Counted from the first letter of the stretch, positions 15,753 to 24,078 are shown. The stretch: 32,540 bases of DNA from Candidatus Gastranaerophilales bacterium (GCA_944325655.1 CALVAW010000021.1:1-32540); one strand, 5' to 3'. Made by a program: numbers and translations. Notes: generated by a model from the sequence alone, not told the origin.

Positions 15753-17111
15753 TTAAAACGGAAATTTAGGAGGCATATTAAAAGGCATTTTACCTTTTTT
15801 ACCTTTAAATGAATTTTTTAAACCGCCTAATCCCTTCATCATTTTTCGCATTGTTTCAAACTGTGTAATAAAATTGTTTAATTCATTTATATCCATGCCT
15901 GCACCCGCTGCAATTCTTCTTTTGCGAGAAGCATTTAAAATATTAGGATTTTTTCTTTCTTCGGGAGTCATTGATTGAATAAAAACTTCAATTTTTTTAA
16001 ATTGTTTTTCGCCTTCATGAGAAATTTTTTCAGTATCATTTTTAGATATACCCAAAGGAAGCATTGATAAAATTCCTCCAAAAGAGCCAAGTGCTTTTAT
16101 TTGTTTTTGAATTTTTAAAAAATCTTCGAAACTAAACTCAGCCTTCAGCATTTTACTTTCAAGCTCTTTAGCTTCTTTTATATCTATATTTTTTTGAGCC
16201 CTTTCAACAAGAGATACAATATCACCCATGCCAAGAATTCTGTTTGCCATTCTGTCGGGATAAAAATCCTCTAGGGGTTCAATTTTTTCACCGGTGCCGA
16301 TAAGTTTAATCGGTTTTTTTGTGGCATATACTATACTTAATGCACAACCGCCCTTAGTATCGCCGTCTAATTTTGTTAAAATAACACCATCTATACCTAA
16401 CTGCTCATCAAAATTAACCGCAACTTCAAGTGCAGCCTGACCTATCATGGAATCTACAACCAATAATTTTTCGTTAATTTTAAAATTATTACTAATAAGC
16501 AATAATTCCGCCATCATATCCGAATCAATTTGCAATCTTCCTGCAGTATCAAAAATCAAAACGGTATTATTATGTTCTTTTGCATATTCAAATGAACTTT
16601 TTGCAATTTTTAATACATTTTTTTCATCTTCTATTGAGAAAAAATCAATTTTATTATCTTCTGCAAGAGTTTTAAGCTGTAATATTGCAGCAGGACGATA
16701 TATATCCAGCCCGACCAAAAGAGGAGATTTTCCTTCCTTTTTTAATTTTAAAGCCAATTTCGCCGCACTTGTAGTTTTACCTGAACCTTGCAATCCCAAC
16801 ATCATAATAACAGAAGGGTTGCTGTCCAGCTTCAAAGGAGATTGCTTTTCACCCAAAAGTTTAGTCAATTCATCGTTCACAATTTTAATAAGAGTCTGTG
16901 AAGGATTTGTTGACTTAACTACATTTTCGCCTTCGGCCTTATCTTTAATTGAAGAAATAAAAGACTTAACAACATTCAAAGATACATCAGCACCCAAAAG
17001 CGCCCTTCTTATTTCCCTAAGTGCATCTTGCATGTTTTCTTCGGTCAAAGTAGCATTAGCACCGGTTTTTCTAATTATTTCCTGTAATCTTTCAGATAAA
17101 TTATCAAACAT
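15753..17111 (-). CDS. ffh: Signal recognition particle protein Ffh (SRP54)
   Basis: GTPase of the signal recognition particle that binds 4.5S RNA and nascent membrane proteins and docks with FtsY. Order: four-helix N domain (about 1-85), G domain with GLQGSGKTTSAAKL (G1), DIYRPAAILQL, FDTAGRLQ (G3), TKLDGDTKGG (G4) and GTGEKIEPLEDF. The Met-rich M domain follows, with GGILSMLPLG, MTPEERKNP, SRKRRIAAGAG (RNA binding) and ETMRKMMKGLGG. Length 452 is normal. It heads the trkA-trkH-formyltransferase-nfo run. No clear ribosome site precedes the ATG. A gene for the SRP RNA is not seen in this window. Confidence 0.98.
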   Translation of the reverse strand: MFDNLSERLQEIIRKTGANATLTEENMQDALREIRRALLGADVSLNVVKSFISSIKDKAEGENVVKSTNPSQTLIKIVNDELTKLLGEKQSPLKLDSNPSVIMMLGLQGSGKTTSAAKLALKLKKEGKSPLLVGLDIYRPAAILQLKTLAEDNKIDFFSIEDEKNVLKIAKSSFEYAKEHNNTVLIFDTAGRLQIDSDMMAELLLISNNFKINEKLLVVDSMIGQAALEVAVNFDEQLGIDGVILTKLDGDTKGGCALSIVYATKKPIKLIGTGEKIEPLEDFYPDRMANRILGMGDIVSLVERAQKNIDIKEAKELESKMLKAEFSFEDFLKIQKQIKALGSFGGILSMLPLGISKNDTEKISHEGEKQFKKIEVFIQSMTPEERKNPNILNASRKRRIAAGAGMDINELNNFITQFETMRKMMKGLGGLKNSFKGKKGKMPFNMPPKFPF

Positions 17112-17218
17112 AAAATAATTTTACTACAAAAAATTAAATTTAATTAATAAACAACAAAGTACGCAAAAAAATTTCTTTTCTTTACTTATAATCAACATAA
17201 ACAAAAGAAAGAATAGCT

Positions 17219-18781
17219 ATGTTAATTGATAATGTAATTTATTACGACTTTAACAAAAAAGTTCCGAAAACTACAAGCAAAGAATCTGCAAATAAAACCG
17301 AACAAACTACAAAAGAACAAACACAAGAACCATTTTCAAATAATATAATCGGATATGACAAATTTTTAATAACTTTATCCAAAAGAAGAAACAGAGAAAT
17401 TGATGAAATTGAAGCATTTTTAAATCAAATCGGTGAATCTGCAAGCAGAAGCGAGATTAATCAGGCTCTTGAATATTATTATTCGGATGCATTTCTTGCA
17501 AGAAATGCATTAAAATCTTACGAAACTATCCGAAAAGAAGTACAAAATATGCTTCAAAAAGCAGACTTAAGAGGTCTTGATAATATTAAAAATTTTTACC
17601 AAGAAGGTACTTTAAATGAAAAAGATTTACTAAAAGCGGATTATGAAGAATTATCCTTAGAAGATTTTGACTTCGACGACGAAGAAGACGATGAAAAAAG
17701 CAAAGAAAGAAAAACAAAACAAGAAAAATCAGACCTGATTATGTCTAGAATTGCCATGGAATATATAAAAGCGCTAAGACAACAATTTCCCGAATATACA
17801 ATCGAAACAACAAAAAAAATAACTCCTGAAGGAAAAAAAATTATAGAAGAAATTAATTTTACAAAAAATGACTATACCGTAGCATTTGATTTAGAAAGTT
17901 TCTTAATGTCTTTTATAAATAAAAACATTCAAGATGGCTGCTGTATAGCAATAAAATCCAAAAGATATAAAAATTTGTTATACATGATTTACCCTTATAG
18001 CAACATTATTAGTTTATATGATACGAATAAAAATCAAGAAATACAAAATATAGATATCGGATGCTACCAAAATAACGGAGATGTTGATTTTGATATAGAT
18101 TATTTTGGAGATACGGGTCCGATTTTTTGTCTGAGACAATTGCAAGAAGAAAAACAGGAATCGCAAGAAAAAATTAAACAAGAATTACAATATATACAAA
18201 GCATGGATAGCGAAACCTGTGAAAGCTTAAAAAACATACTTGATAATAATCTTGATGCCGCAATGGCAGCAGAAAAAGGCTTCCCTTTATATTTAATCCT
18301 CAATTGTATTCGAGAAGGAAGCTTTAATTTAGATGTTGCAAATGCATTTGAATATATTTACAGTTCTTTGAAAGAAGATGATTTACCTCCTTTAGACAGT
18401 AATTATATGAATAATTTAATAAATTTAATTGAAGATGCTGACCATACCTTTAGAGAAAGTCTGCTCATTTTAACTTCAAACCTTGTTAAAAAAGAACAAG
18501 AACAAGAAAAAAATTATCATAAGTTAATATATGAAATTTTATCCACTGCTCATCATGACTTATCCGAAAGTAAAATCGATATACTTATTCAAATTACGGA
18601 ATCTGATTTATTGGATTTTGATGAAATTAATAAATTGTTTAGGATTTTAATGTGCAGATTACAAGGAGAAAAAGAAAAAGCAAACAAAATATTGGATACT
18701 CTTGCAAACGGCAACAAAGACAAATGGAATGGCAAAAATAATGCCATAAGTACTTATAAAAGATTTTTAACATTAAGATAA
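17219..18781 (+). CDS. Large protein of unknown function
   Basis: I do not recognise this 520-residue protein. It has no signal peptide or membrane segment, so it is probably cytoplasmic. The N-terminus (about 15-40) is low-complexity Thr/Lys/Glu/Gln. A helical region follows, then a very acidic patch LEDFDFDDEEDDEKSKER (about 147-165). A mixed alpha/beta middle (about 190-310) contains DGCCIAIKSKRYKNLLYMIYPYSN. A helical C-terminal half (about 320-520) has a helical-repeat look. TATAAT at 17187-17192 is a plausible -10 element, though no -35 fits well. The gene is divergent from ffh. It could be a lineage-specific scaffold or regulatory protein, but nothing visible indicates a reaction. Confidence 0.85.
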   Translation: MLIDNVIYYDFNKKVPKTTSKESANKTEQTTKEQTQEPFSNNIIGYDKFLITLSKRRNREIDEIEAFLNQIGESASRSEINQALEYYYSDAFLARNALKSYETIRKEVQNMLQKADLRGLDNIKNFYQEGTLNEKDLLKADYEELSLEDFDFDDEEDDEKSKERKTKQEKSDLIMSRIAMEYIKALRQQFPEYTIETTKKITPEGKKIIEEINFTKNDYTVAFDLESFLMSFINKNIQDGCCIAIKSKRYKNLLYMIYPYSNIISLYDTNKNQEIQNIDIGCYQNNGDVDFDIDYFGDTGPIFCLRQLQEEKQESQEKIKQELQYIQSMDSETCESLKNILDNNLDAAMAAEKGFPLYLILNCIREGSFNLDVANAFEYIYSSLKEDDLPPLDSNYMNNLINLIEDADHTFRESLLILTSNLVKKEQEQEKNYHKLIYEILSTAHHDLSESKIDILIQITESDLLDFDEINKLFRILMCRLQGEKEKANKILDTLANGNKDKWNGKNNAISTYKRFLTLR

Positions 18782-18815
18782 TTTTTTAAATTGATATAAA
18801 GATTGTATAAGGAAA

Positions 18816-18845
18816 TTGAAAAAAGAATTTTTTATCCTGTATACT
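18816..18845 (+). promoter_or_regulatory. Sigma-70-type promoter of the HEAT-like gene
   Basis: TTGAAA (18816-18821) and TATACT (18840-18845) are 18 bp apart, each 5 of 6 to consensus. They lie about 33 nt before the ATG at 18879 and just ahead of a GAGG ribosome site. The same hexamer pair stands before the tmRNA gene. Confidence 0.65.
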
Positions 18846-18878
18846 TTAAAAAGCAAAGAGAAAAATTGAGGAAATAAA

Positions 18879-19184
18879 ATGCAAGCAGTTATTGATTCTA
18901 ATTTAAATATTAAACAAGACAATATATCGGAAAAACTTGACTTTTTATTATCAGATGTGGATTCTGCAACAAAAAACGATGTTGAAAATTCAATAGTAGC
19001 GCTTGGCGCAAAAGCTGTTAATGCTCTTGTTGAAAAATTGAGAACACTAAAAGGCTTGCAAAGAGGAATTGTTGCAATGAGTCTTATCAGAATAGGCGAA
19101 AGTGCCGTTGTTCCTCTAAGAGCTCTTGCAACTGAAAGCAGCGAATACCAATGGATGGCAGATTATCTACTGTCAGAAATATAA
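18879..19184 (+). CDS. Small HEAT-repeat-like protein
   Basis: A 101-residue soluble protein. It contains two helical-hairpin units of HEAT/PBS-lyase style: DVENSIVALGAKAVNALVEK (about 46-65) and IVAMSLIRIGESAVVPLRAL (about 70-90). The repeated ALGxxAVxxL / RIGxxAVxPL pattern is diagnostic. Such short HEAT proteins usually mediate protein contacts, and no enzymatic role is implied. The gene has a good promoter, a GAGG ribosome site and its own terminator, so it is expressed by itself. Function unknown. Confidence 0.8.
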   Translation: MQAVIDSNLNIKQDNISEKLDFLLSDVDSATKNDVENSIVALGAKAVNALVEKLRTLKGLQRGIVAMSLIRIGESAVVPLRALATESSEYQWMADYLLSEI

Positions 19185-19230
19185 TAATTAGCATTTTAGA
19201 TAACCTTTTATGGTAATGAATACAAACTAA

Positions 19231-19273
19231 ATAAAACGCATAATTTTAAAATGAAATTGTGCGTTTTATTTTA
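19231..19273 (+). terminator. Intrinsic terminator of the HEAT-like gene
   Basis: A long stem, with left arm 19231-19246 and right arm 19254-19269 (16 pairs including one G-T), has a 7-base loop. Its core is AAAACGCA with TGCGTTTT. The right arm runs into TTTTATTTTAG. It ends about 90 nt before the SLH protein gene. Confidence 0.75.
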
Positions 19274-19276
19274 GTT

Positions 19277-19342
19277 AAATTTGCTCGACAAATAAAACAA
19301 ACGCAAATTTCAAAAAGCATAGTCTGTTTGTAAAACAAATGC
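19277..19342 (+). promoter_or_regulatory. Repeat-containing leader of the SLH protein gene
   Basis: AAATTTGC (19277-19284) and GCAAATTT (19303-19310) are perfect reverse complements. TAAAACAAACGC (19293-19304) recurs as TAAAACAAATGC (19331-19342), 11 of 12 identical. The second copy pairs locally with TTTGT just before it. The element precedes an AAAGGAGG ribosome site. I found no convincing -35/-10 pair. It may be a structured, stabilising 5' leader or a set of operator sites. Confidence 0.4.
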
Positions 19343-19360
19343 TACATAAAAGGAGGAAAA

Positions 19361-21253
19361 ATGACTATCAAAAGAAGACTATTAAAAGGCGCTACAATCA
19401 GCTTATGCGCATTAGCCTTAACTGTTCCTATGACATTTGCAGCATGTCCTGTTGCAGAAGATTGCGGTTGCAATAACAATTCAGAAATTGTAACCCCGGA
19501 TAATGCTACTTGTTCAAAATGTAAAAAAGCTGATTGCGACTGCAAAAAGAAAAAAAGCAAGTGTGACCCTTGCGAAACCCAAAAAACAGATTGCGGATGC
19601 GAAGAACAAAAATCAGATTGCGGATGTCCTACAGGTGGTGCTGCTCCCTGTGAAGAGTGCAAAACCTTAAACCAACAAACATACGCATACCCTAATGCAA
19701 TTTATTCAAATTCAAATCAGGCGCAAGTCGGAGAAAGCAGCAACAATACTCAAATCAATGATTCATTATTAAAACCTTGCTACAAAGGTGTCCCTGTTGA
19801 ATGTGGATGCCCTACAGGCGGAGCAGCACCTGTTATTGATGCAGATGCTATGCCAAAATATGATTGTGATGCAGCTCCAAATGTACATTCTACAACAACA
19901 ATGGATATTATCAAAAAAACAACCGAACCTTGTGCTTGCATGGGCTTTACTGGAGCTGCAGCGGATATCACCGCTCAACAATATCCCGATGTATTTGACA
20001 GCTACTGGGCAAGCTCCGATATAAACCGTTTAACTGAAGCTTGTGTTCTTGAAGGTTATCCTGACGGATTATTCAAACCAAACAGAAAAGTATCTCGTGC
20101 TGAAATGGCAACAATGGTTGTAAAAGGCTATAATCTTGATATGACATCCGGTTGTGACAACTTAACATTCAAAGACGTACCACAAAACCATTGGGCACAC
20201 AGCTATATTTCAAAAGGCGTATCTGAAAATATGATAGCAGGCAAAGGTAATGATATGTTTAAACCAAATGAAAACATTTCAAGAACCGAAGCTTTAACTA
20301 TAATGTCAAAAGGCCTAAGCTGTCCTATGGATGAAACAAAAGCAGATCAAATTCTTTCAAAATATAAAGATGGCTCTCAAGTTCCATGCTGGGCAAGAGA
20401 ATGTGTAGCAAAAGCTATTGACAATGGCGCACTTAAAAATGAACGAAACCAAGATTATATCCGTCCTAATGACAAAACAACTCGTGCAGAAGCAAGTGCT
20501 ATGTTACAAAACATAAGAGTTGCAGGCGGATATGACAAATCAACCAAAACCGCATCTCAAGACCTTGGCGGAAAAACATTCATGGAAAGAGAAACAAGAG
20601 TAACAATTCCTACACTTCAATTATCCATGAACGATATAATAAATGCAAAACATGCCAATGTCGGCGAACAATTTAGCGCTACAACTTTAAATGAAATTAC
20701 CATTAACGGACAAACATTCCCTTGCGGTTCAACAGTAAGAGGTAAAGTAACCGAAGTTACACGTCCTTCTAAAAATGAACAAGGTTCGCTAAAACTTTCA
20801 TTTAATGAAATTATTAATTGCGACGGATGTAAAGCACAACTGCCTCAACAAATTTTAACTGCCAGAGTAGAAAGACAAAAAGAAATTAATGGTTTGTTAA
20901 GATTAGTTCAAATGCCGTTTACTTGGACAGGTTCATTAATTGGTACCGCAGGCAGAACAATCGGCGGAGCTGCTATCGGTATTTCAAATGCAGCAGAAGC
21001 ATTACTTGATCAAACAGGTGTAGGCACATCCGAACTTCTATCCGGTAAATTCAAAGCTGCCGGCAGAAGCTACCAAGATGGTCTGAAAACTGCTTTCAAA
21101 GCTCCTGTTGACCTTACAAGAACTGCTTTATCAGGAACAATGGGCTTATTCCAAACAACAGGTGATGAAATTGCATACCTTGTTGACCCCACAGGAAATC
21201 CTATTTCCAAAGTTAACCCGAAAGAAAAAGTTACAATTGCTTTCGGACAATAA
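19361..21253 (+). CDS. Exported cysteine-rich SLH-domain protein
   Basis: A 630-residue cell-surface protein. The signal peptide (about 1-28) ends TVPMTFA. A cysteine-rich segment follows (about 29-100, e.g. CSKCKKADCDCKKKK). The decapeptide CGCPTGGAAP occurs at 87-96 and again at 148-157. Three S-layer homology domains follow at about 208-258, 267-320 and 332-388, with FKPNRKVSRAEMATM, FKPNENISRTEALTI and IRPNDKTTRAEASAM. The C-terminal 230 residues form an unrecognised domain (VTIPTLQLSMNDIINA, then a glycine-rich IGTAGRTIGGAAIG stretch). SLH domains bind secondary cell-wall polymer or, in cyanobacteria-like envelopes, peptidoglycan, linking the outer envelope to the wall. The C-terminal region contains no porin strands I can be sure of. 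A strong ribosome site and terminator suggest high expression. Confidence 0.9.
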   Translation: MTIKRRLLKGATISLCALALTVPMTFAACPVAEDCGCNNNSEIVTPDNATCSKCKKADCDCKKKKSKCDPCETQKTDCGCEEQKSDCGCPTGGAAPCEECKTLNQQTYAYPNAIYSNSNQAQVGESSNNTQINDSLLKPCYKGVPVECGCPTGGAAPVIDADAMPKYDCDAAPNVHSTTTMDIIKKTTEPCACMGFTGAAADITAQQYPDVFDSYWASSDINRLTEACVLEGYPDGLFKPNRKVSRAEMATMVVKGYNLDMTSGCDNLTFKDVPQNHWAHSYISKGVSENMIAGKGNDMFKPNENISRTEALTIMSKGLSCPMDETKADQILSKYKDGSQVPCWARECVAKAIDNGALKNERNQDYIRPNDKTTRAEASAMLQNIRVAGGYDKSTKTASQDLGGKTFMERETRVTIPTLQLSMNDIINAKHANVGEQFSATTLNEITINGQTFPCGSTVRGKVTEVTRPSKNEQGSLKLSFNEIINCDGCKAQLPQQILTARVERQKEINGLLRLVQMPFTWTGSLIGTAGRTIGGAAIGISNAAEALLDQTGVGTSELLSGKFKAAGRSYQDGLKTAFKAPVDLTRTALSGTMGLFQTTGDEIAYLVDPTGNPISKVNPKEKVTIAFGQ

Positions 21254-21272
21254 AATCAATTACTCGATTTTT

Positions 21273-21302
21273 AGCTGCAAACGCTCTGTTTGCAGCTTTT
21301 TT
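21273..21302 (+). terminator. Intrinsic terminator of the SLH protein gene
   Basis: A perfect 10-bp stem, AGCTGCAAAC (21273-21282) with GTTTGCAGCT (21288-21297), has loop GCTCT and is followed by T residues to 21302. It lies 20 nt after the stop codon. Confidence 0.92.
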
Positions 21303-21308
21303 CATATC

Positions 21309-21545
21309 TTAAAATATTTTAAAATTATTTAAAAATATTTCATCCAAAAGTTTTCTGTTTTTTAAAATTTTAAATATGCTTTTCTCGTTAGATTTAATCT
21401 TTTGAAACATATTTATAAAACATAATAATTTTTCTTTATCCAAACAATATTCTTTATTTTTTAAATGTATTTTTGCTATCTCCATATAATTAATATAACA
21501 TACTAAAATTAAAAATACGTTATATAACATATAGTAAGATTTCAT
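21309..21545 (-). CDS. Doubtful small protein in a gene-poor gap
   Basis: An open frame of 78 codons fills half of the 485-bp gap between the SLH gene and the next operon. It reads as a hydrophobic start (MKSYYMLYNVFLILVCYINY) and a Lys/Ile/Asn-rich helical remainder. Its ATG has no ribosome site, and the composition is what AT-rich non-coding DNA gives by chance. The N-terminal membrane-like helix is the only point in favour. The rest of the gap (21546-21674) is AT-rich with nothing recognisable. Confidence 0.25.
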   Translation of the reverse strand: MKSYYMLYNVFLILVCYINYMEIAKIHLKNKEYCLDKEKLLCFINMFQKIKSNEKSIFKILKNRKLLDEIFLNNFKIF

Positions 21546-21674
21546 ATATTAAATTTTATAATTTAATTATATGAATAAATTTTTATAAAAAAGTTCGCTA
21601 AAAATAATCATGATTTTTTTTATTATTTGAACAAAAATAATATTAATATAATTAAATATTTCTTTATTTAAAAA

Positions 21675-21703
21675 ATGACAAAGCATTATTTTTGCTATAT
21701 TAT
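21675..21703 (+). promoter_or_regulatory. Sigma-70-type promoter of the four-gene operon
   Basis: ATGACA (21675-21680) and TATTAT (21698-21703) are spaced by exactly 17 bp, each 5 of 6 to consensus. A GGAGGA ribosome site and the first ATG at 21739 follow. Confidence 0.65.
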
Positions 21704-21738
21704 ATTCTTAAAACTAATAGTCGGAGGAAGATTAAAAA

Positions 21739-22599
21739 ATGGGATATGAAATTTTATACAAAAAAGAGTTATGCAAAAACCAATATGAAATCAGGGTCAA
21801 AGCACCTTTTATAACAAAAAACGCAAAGGCAGGTCAATTTATCATTTTAAGAACAGATAAAAACTCTGAACGTATCCCTCTTACAATAGCTGATTATGAC
21901 AGACAAAACGAAATCCTGACAATAGTTTATATGGCAGTCGGATATACAACAAAAAAACTCGCCTCTCTTGAAGTAGGTGATTGTATTGAAGATATAGTCG
22001 GTCCGTTAGGAGTACCTACACATATTGAAAAATACGGAACGGTTATATGCGTTGCAGGCGGCTACGGTGCCGCTCCCTGCTATTTAATTGCAAAAGCTTT
22101 TAAAGAAGCAGGTAACAAAGTTCACATGGTAATGGGAGCAAGAACCAAAGATTTAATCTTCTGGGAAGACAAAATGAAAAATGCAGTTAGCGAACTTCAC
22201 ATCACAACAGACGACGGAAGTTACGGAATAAAAGGTTTTACAACTAATGTAGCAAAAGAAATAATAGACAAAGAAAAAGTGGATTATGTTATTGCAGTAG
22301 GCCCCATGCCAATGATGAGAGCTGTTGCAGAGCTTACCAGACCATATAAAATCAAAACCGAAGCATCAATGAATCCTATTATGGTAGACGGCACAGGAAT
22401 GTGCGGAGCATGCCGAGTTACGGTTGGCGGCAAGGTTAAGTTTGCATGTGTAGACGGACCTGATTTTGATGCCCATTTAATTGACTTCGATGAAGTAATA
22501 AACAGATCAAAAATATACAAAGAAGAAGAAAAAAAATGCGATGAAACAAAATGCAATCTGATAAAAAAAGGTATAGAATTAGAGAAAACGAGAGTTTAA
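21739..22599 (+). CDS. NfnA/SudB-type FAD/NAD-binding oxidoreductase subunit
   Basis: Flavoprotein of the ferredoxin-NADP reductase fold (PyrK/NfnA/SudB group). FAD binding: RIPLTIADYD (45-54). NAD(P) binding: VAGGYGAAPCYLIAKAF (about 105-121). At the C-terminus a [2Fe-2S] site reads DGTGMCGACRV...FACVDGPDFDAH, giving D217, C222, C225 and C237, the Asp/Cys3 set described for NfnA. In the Nfn enzyme this subunit passes electrons between NADH, NADPH and ferredoxin together with a larger NfnB (glutamate synthase small-subunit-like). No NfnB follows here; the partner must be elsewhere, or the protein works alone. The 22-residue charged C-terminal tail holds two extra cysteines. First gene of a coupled operon. 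Confidence 0.88.
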   Translation: MGYEILYKKELCKNQYEIRVKAPFITKNAKAGQFIILRTDKNSERIPLTIADYDRQNEILTIVYMAVGYTTKKLASLEVGDCIEDIVGPLGVPTHIEKYGTVICVAGGYGAAPCYLIAKAFKEAGNKVHMVMGARTKDLIFWEDKMKNAVSELHITTDDGSYGIKGFTTNVAKEIIDKEKVDYVIAVGPMPMMRAVAELTRPYKIKTEASMNPIMVDGTGMCGACRVTVGGKVKFACVDGPDFDAHLIDFDEVINRSKIYKEEEKKCDETKCNLIKKGIELEKTRV

Positions 22600-22600
22600 T

Positions 22601-22786
22601 ATGACTGAAATGAATACATCAAAAAAAAGGATACCCTTTTGTCCTTTATTATCGGCAGGAAACAACGATTATAGAATTTGTTTACAGGAAAATTGCGCTT
22701 GGTTTGTCTCCAGCACAAAAACTTGTGTGGCCTACGTTATAGGGCATAACAATGTTCTTGATATCAAAGCAAAACAAGGAAAATAA
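22601..22786 (+). CDS. Small four-cysteine protein
   Basis: A 61-residue protein wedged between two operon genes with a single base on each side, which strongly supports that it is real. Four cysteines (C14, C27, C32, C42) in PFCPLLSAG, ICLQENCAWF and TCVAYV suggest a zinc or iron-sulfur site. CAWF between the second and fourth Cys resembles small zinc-ribbon-like proteins of anaerobes. There is no ribosome site, so translation should depend on re-initiation from the NfnA-like gene. An alternative ATG lies three codons in. A role as an assembly or partner factor for the flanking Fe-S proteins is speculation. Confidence 0.75.
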   Translation: MTEMNTSKKRIPFCPLLSAGNNDYRICLQENCAWFVSSTKTCVAYVIGHNNVLDIKAKQGK

Positions 22787-22787
22787 A

Positions 22788-24077
22788 ATGCAAAATGCCC
22801 ACCCTATGACAATTACAGAAAAAATTTTTGCTTTGCATTCAAACAAAGATTTTGTTAAGGCGGGCGATTTAATAGAAGCAAAAATTGATATTGCCCTTGC
22901 AAATGACATTACAGGTCCTATTGCAATTGATGTCTTTGAAAATACGGGAGCAAAAGAAGTCTTTAATAAATCTGCCGTTGTAATGGTTCCTGATCATTTT
23001 GTTCCGAACAAAGATATTAAATCTGCTCAACAAGCTAAAATTTTAAGAGATTTTGTAAAAAAATATAATCTTACACATAAATTTGATGTCGGAACAATGG
23101 GTATCGAGCATGCTCTGTTGCCTGAAAAAGGAATTGTAACCGCCGGTGATTTGATTATCGGAGCCGATTCACATACATGTACATACGGTGCATTAGGAGC
23201 TTTTTCCACCGGCGTCGGCTCAACCGACCTTGGTTGTTCTATAGCTTCAGGTTCAACCTGGTTTAAAGTTCCGTCAACAATAAAAATCATATTTAACGGC
23301 AAGCTTAATAAATATGTCACCGCAAAAGATTTAATATTATATTTAATAGGCGATATTGGTGTGGATGGTGCATTGTATAAAACCTTGGAATTTAGCGGTG
23401 ATGCCATTAAGTCTTTGGACATGGACGGACGTTTCACCATTTGCAATATGGCAATAGAAGCAGGAGCTAAAAACGGTATAATAGAAGCTGACGATAAAAC
23501 CAAAGAATATATTGAAAAACATTTTCATAACAATTATTCAAGAAAACCTTTATTTTTGAAAAGTGATGAAAACGCCTGTTATGAAAAAGTGCTGGAATAT
23601 GATACATCAAAAATAGAACCTATTGTAGCATATCCTCACTTACCCGAAAACACACACACAATATCCGAAGCAATAAAAGATAATATTAAAATTGATCAAG
23701 TTGTAATCGGCAGTTGCACAAACGGCAGACTTGAAGATATAAAAGCAGCGGCAGAAATTTTAAAAAACAAAAAAGTTCATCCGAACGTAAGGTTATTGGT
23801 ATTTCCTGCAACGCAGAAAACTATTTTAAAATCAATTGAACTTGGTTATTACCAAACCTTGATAGAAGCTGGAGCTGCTATTTCAACACCGACTTGCGGA
23901 CCTTGTCTTGGAGGTCATTGCGGTATATTGGCGGATAACGAAGTTTGCATCTCCACAACAAACAGAAATTTTGTAGGTCGTATGGGTCACACCAGCTCAA
24001 AAATATATCTTGCAAGTCCTTATATAGCAGCTGCAAGTGCCGTTCTTGGAAGAATTGGAAGCCCCGAGGAGTTATAA
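22788..24077 (+). CDS. leuC: Aconitase-family dehydratase, LeuC/HacA large subunit (copy 1)
   Basis: Large [4Fe-4S] subunit of the isopropylmalate/homoaconitate isomerase family. Cluster ligands C310, C370 and C373 (GSCTNGR; TPTCGPCLGGHCG) keep the family spacing. Other signatures: GADSHTCTYGALGAFSTGVGSTDL and YLASPYIAAASAVLGRI. The open frame reaches back to 22752, but the ATG at 22788 follows an AAGGA ribosome site and begins 1 nt after the previous stop, so I choose it (429 residues). LeuC makes 3-isopropylmalate from 2-isopropylmalate in leucine synthesis. In this family the small LeuD subunit sets substrate preference, and no leuD is in the window, so homoaconitate or another malate analogue is possible. 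Confidence 0.9.
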   Translation: MQNAHPMTITEKIFALHSNKDFVKAGDLIEAKIDIALANDITGPIAIDVFENTGAKEVFNKSAVVMVPDHFVPNKDIKSAQQAKILRDFVKKYNLTHKFDVGTMGIEHALLPEKGIVTAGDLIIGADSHTCTYGALGAFSTGVGSTDLGCSIASGSTWFKVPSTIKIIFNGKLNKYVTAKDLILYLIGDIGVDGALYKTLEFSGDAIKSLDMDGRFTICNMAIEAGAKNGIIEADDKTKEYIEKHFHNNYSRKPLFLKSDENACYEKVLEYDTSKIEPIVAYPHLPENTHTISEAIKDNIKIDQVVIGSCTNGRLEDIKAAAEILKNKKVHPNVRLLVFPATQKTILKSIELGYYQTLIEAGAAISTPTCGPCLGGHCGILADNEVCISTTNRNFVGRMGHTSSKIYLASPYIAAASAVLGRIGSPEEL

Positions 24078-24078
24078 A

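Noticed and set aside
16447-17118. A 223-codon open frame on the plus strand antisense to ffh
   Set aside because: It lies wholly over ffh, whose motifs are all intact, has Ser/Leu-rich shadow composition, and has no ribosome site or recognisable motif.
23027-23503. A 158-codon open frame on the minus strand antisense to leuC copy 1
   Set aside because: Shadow of a strongly conserved gene; no ribosome site or family motif.
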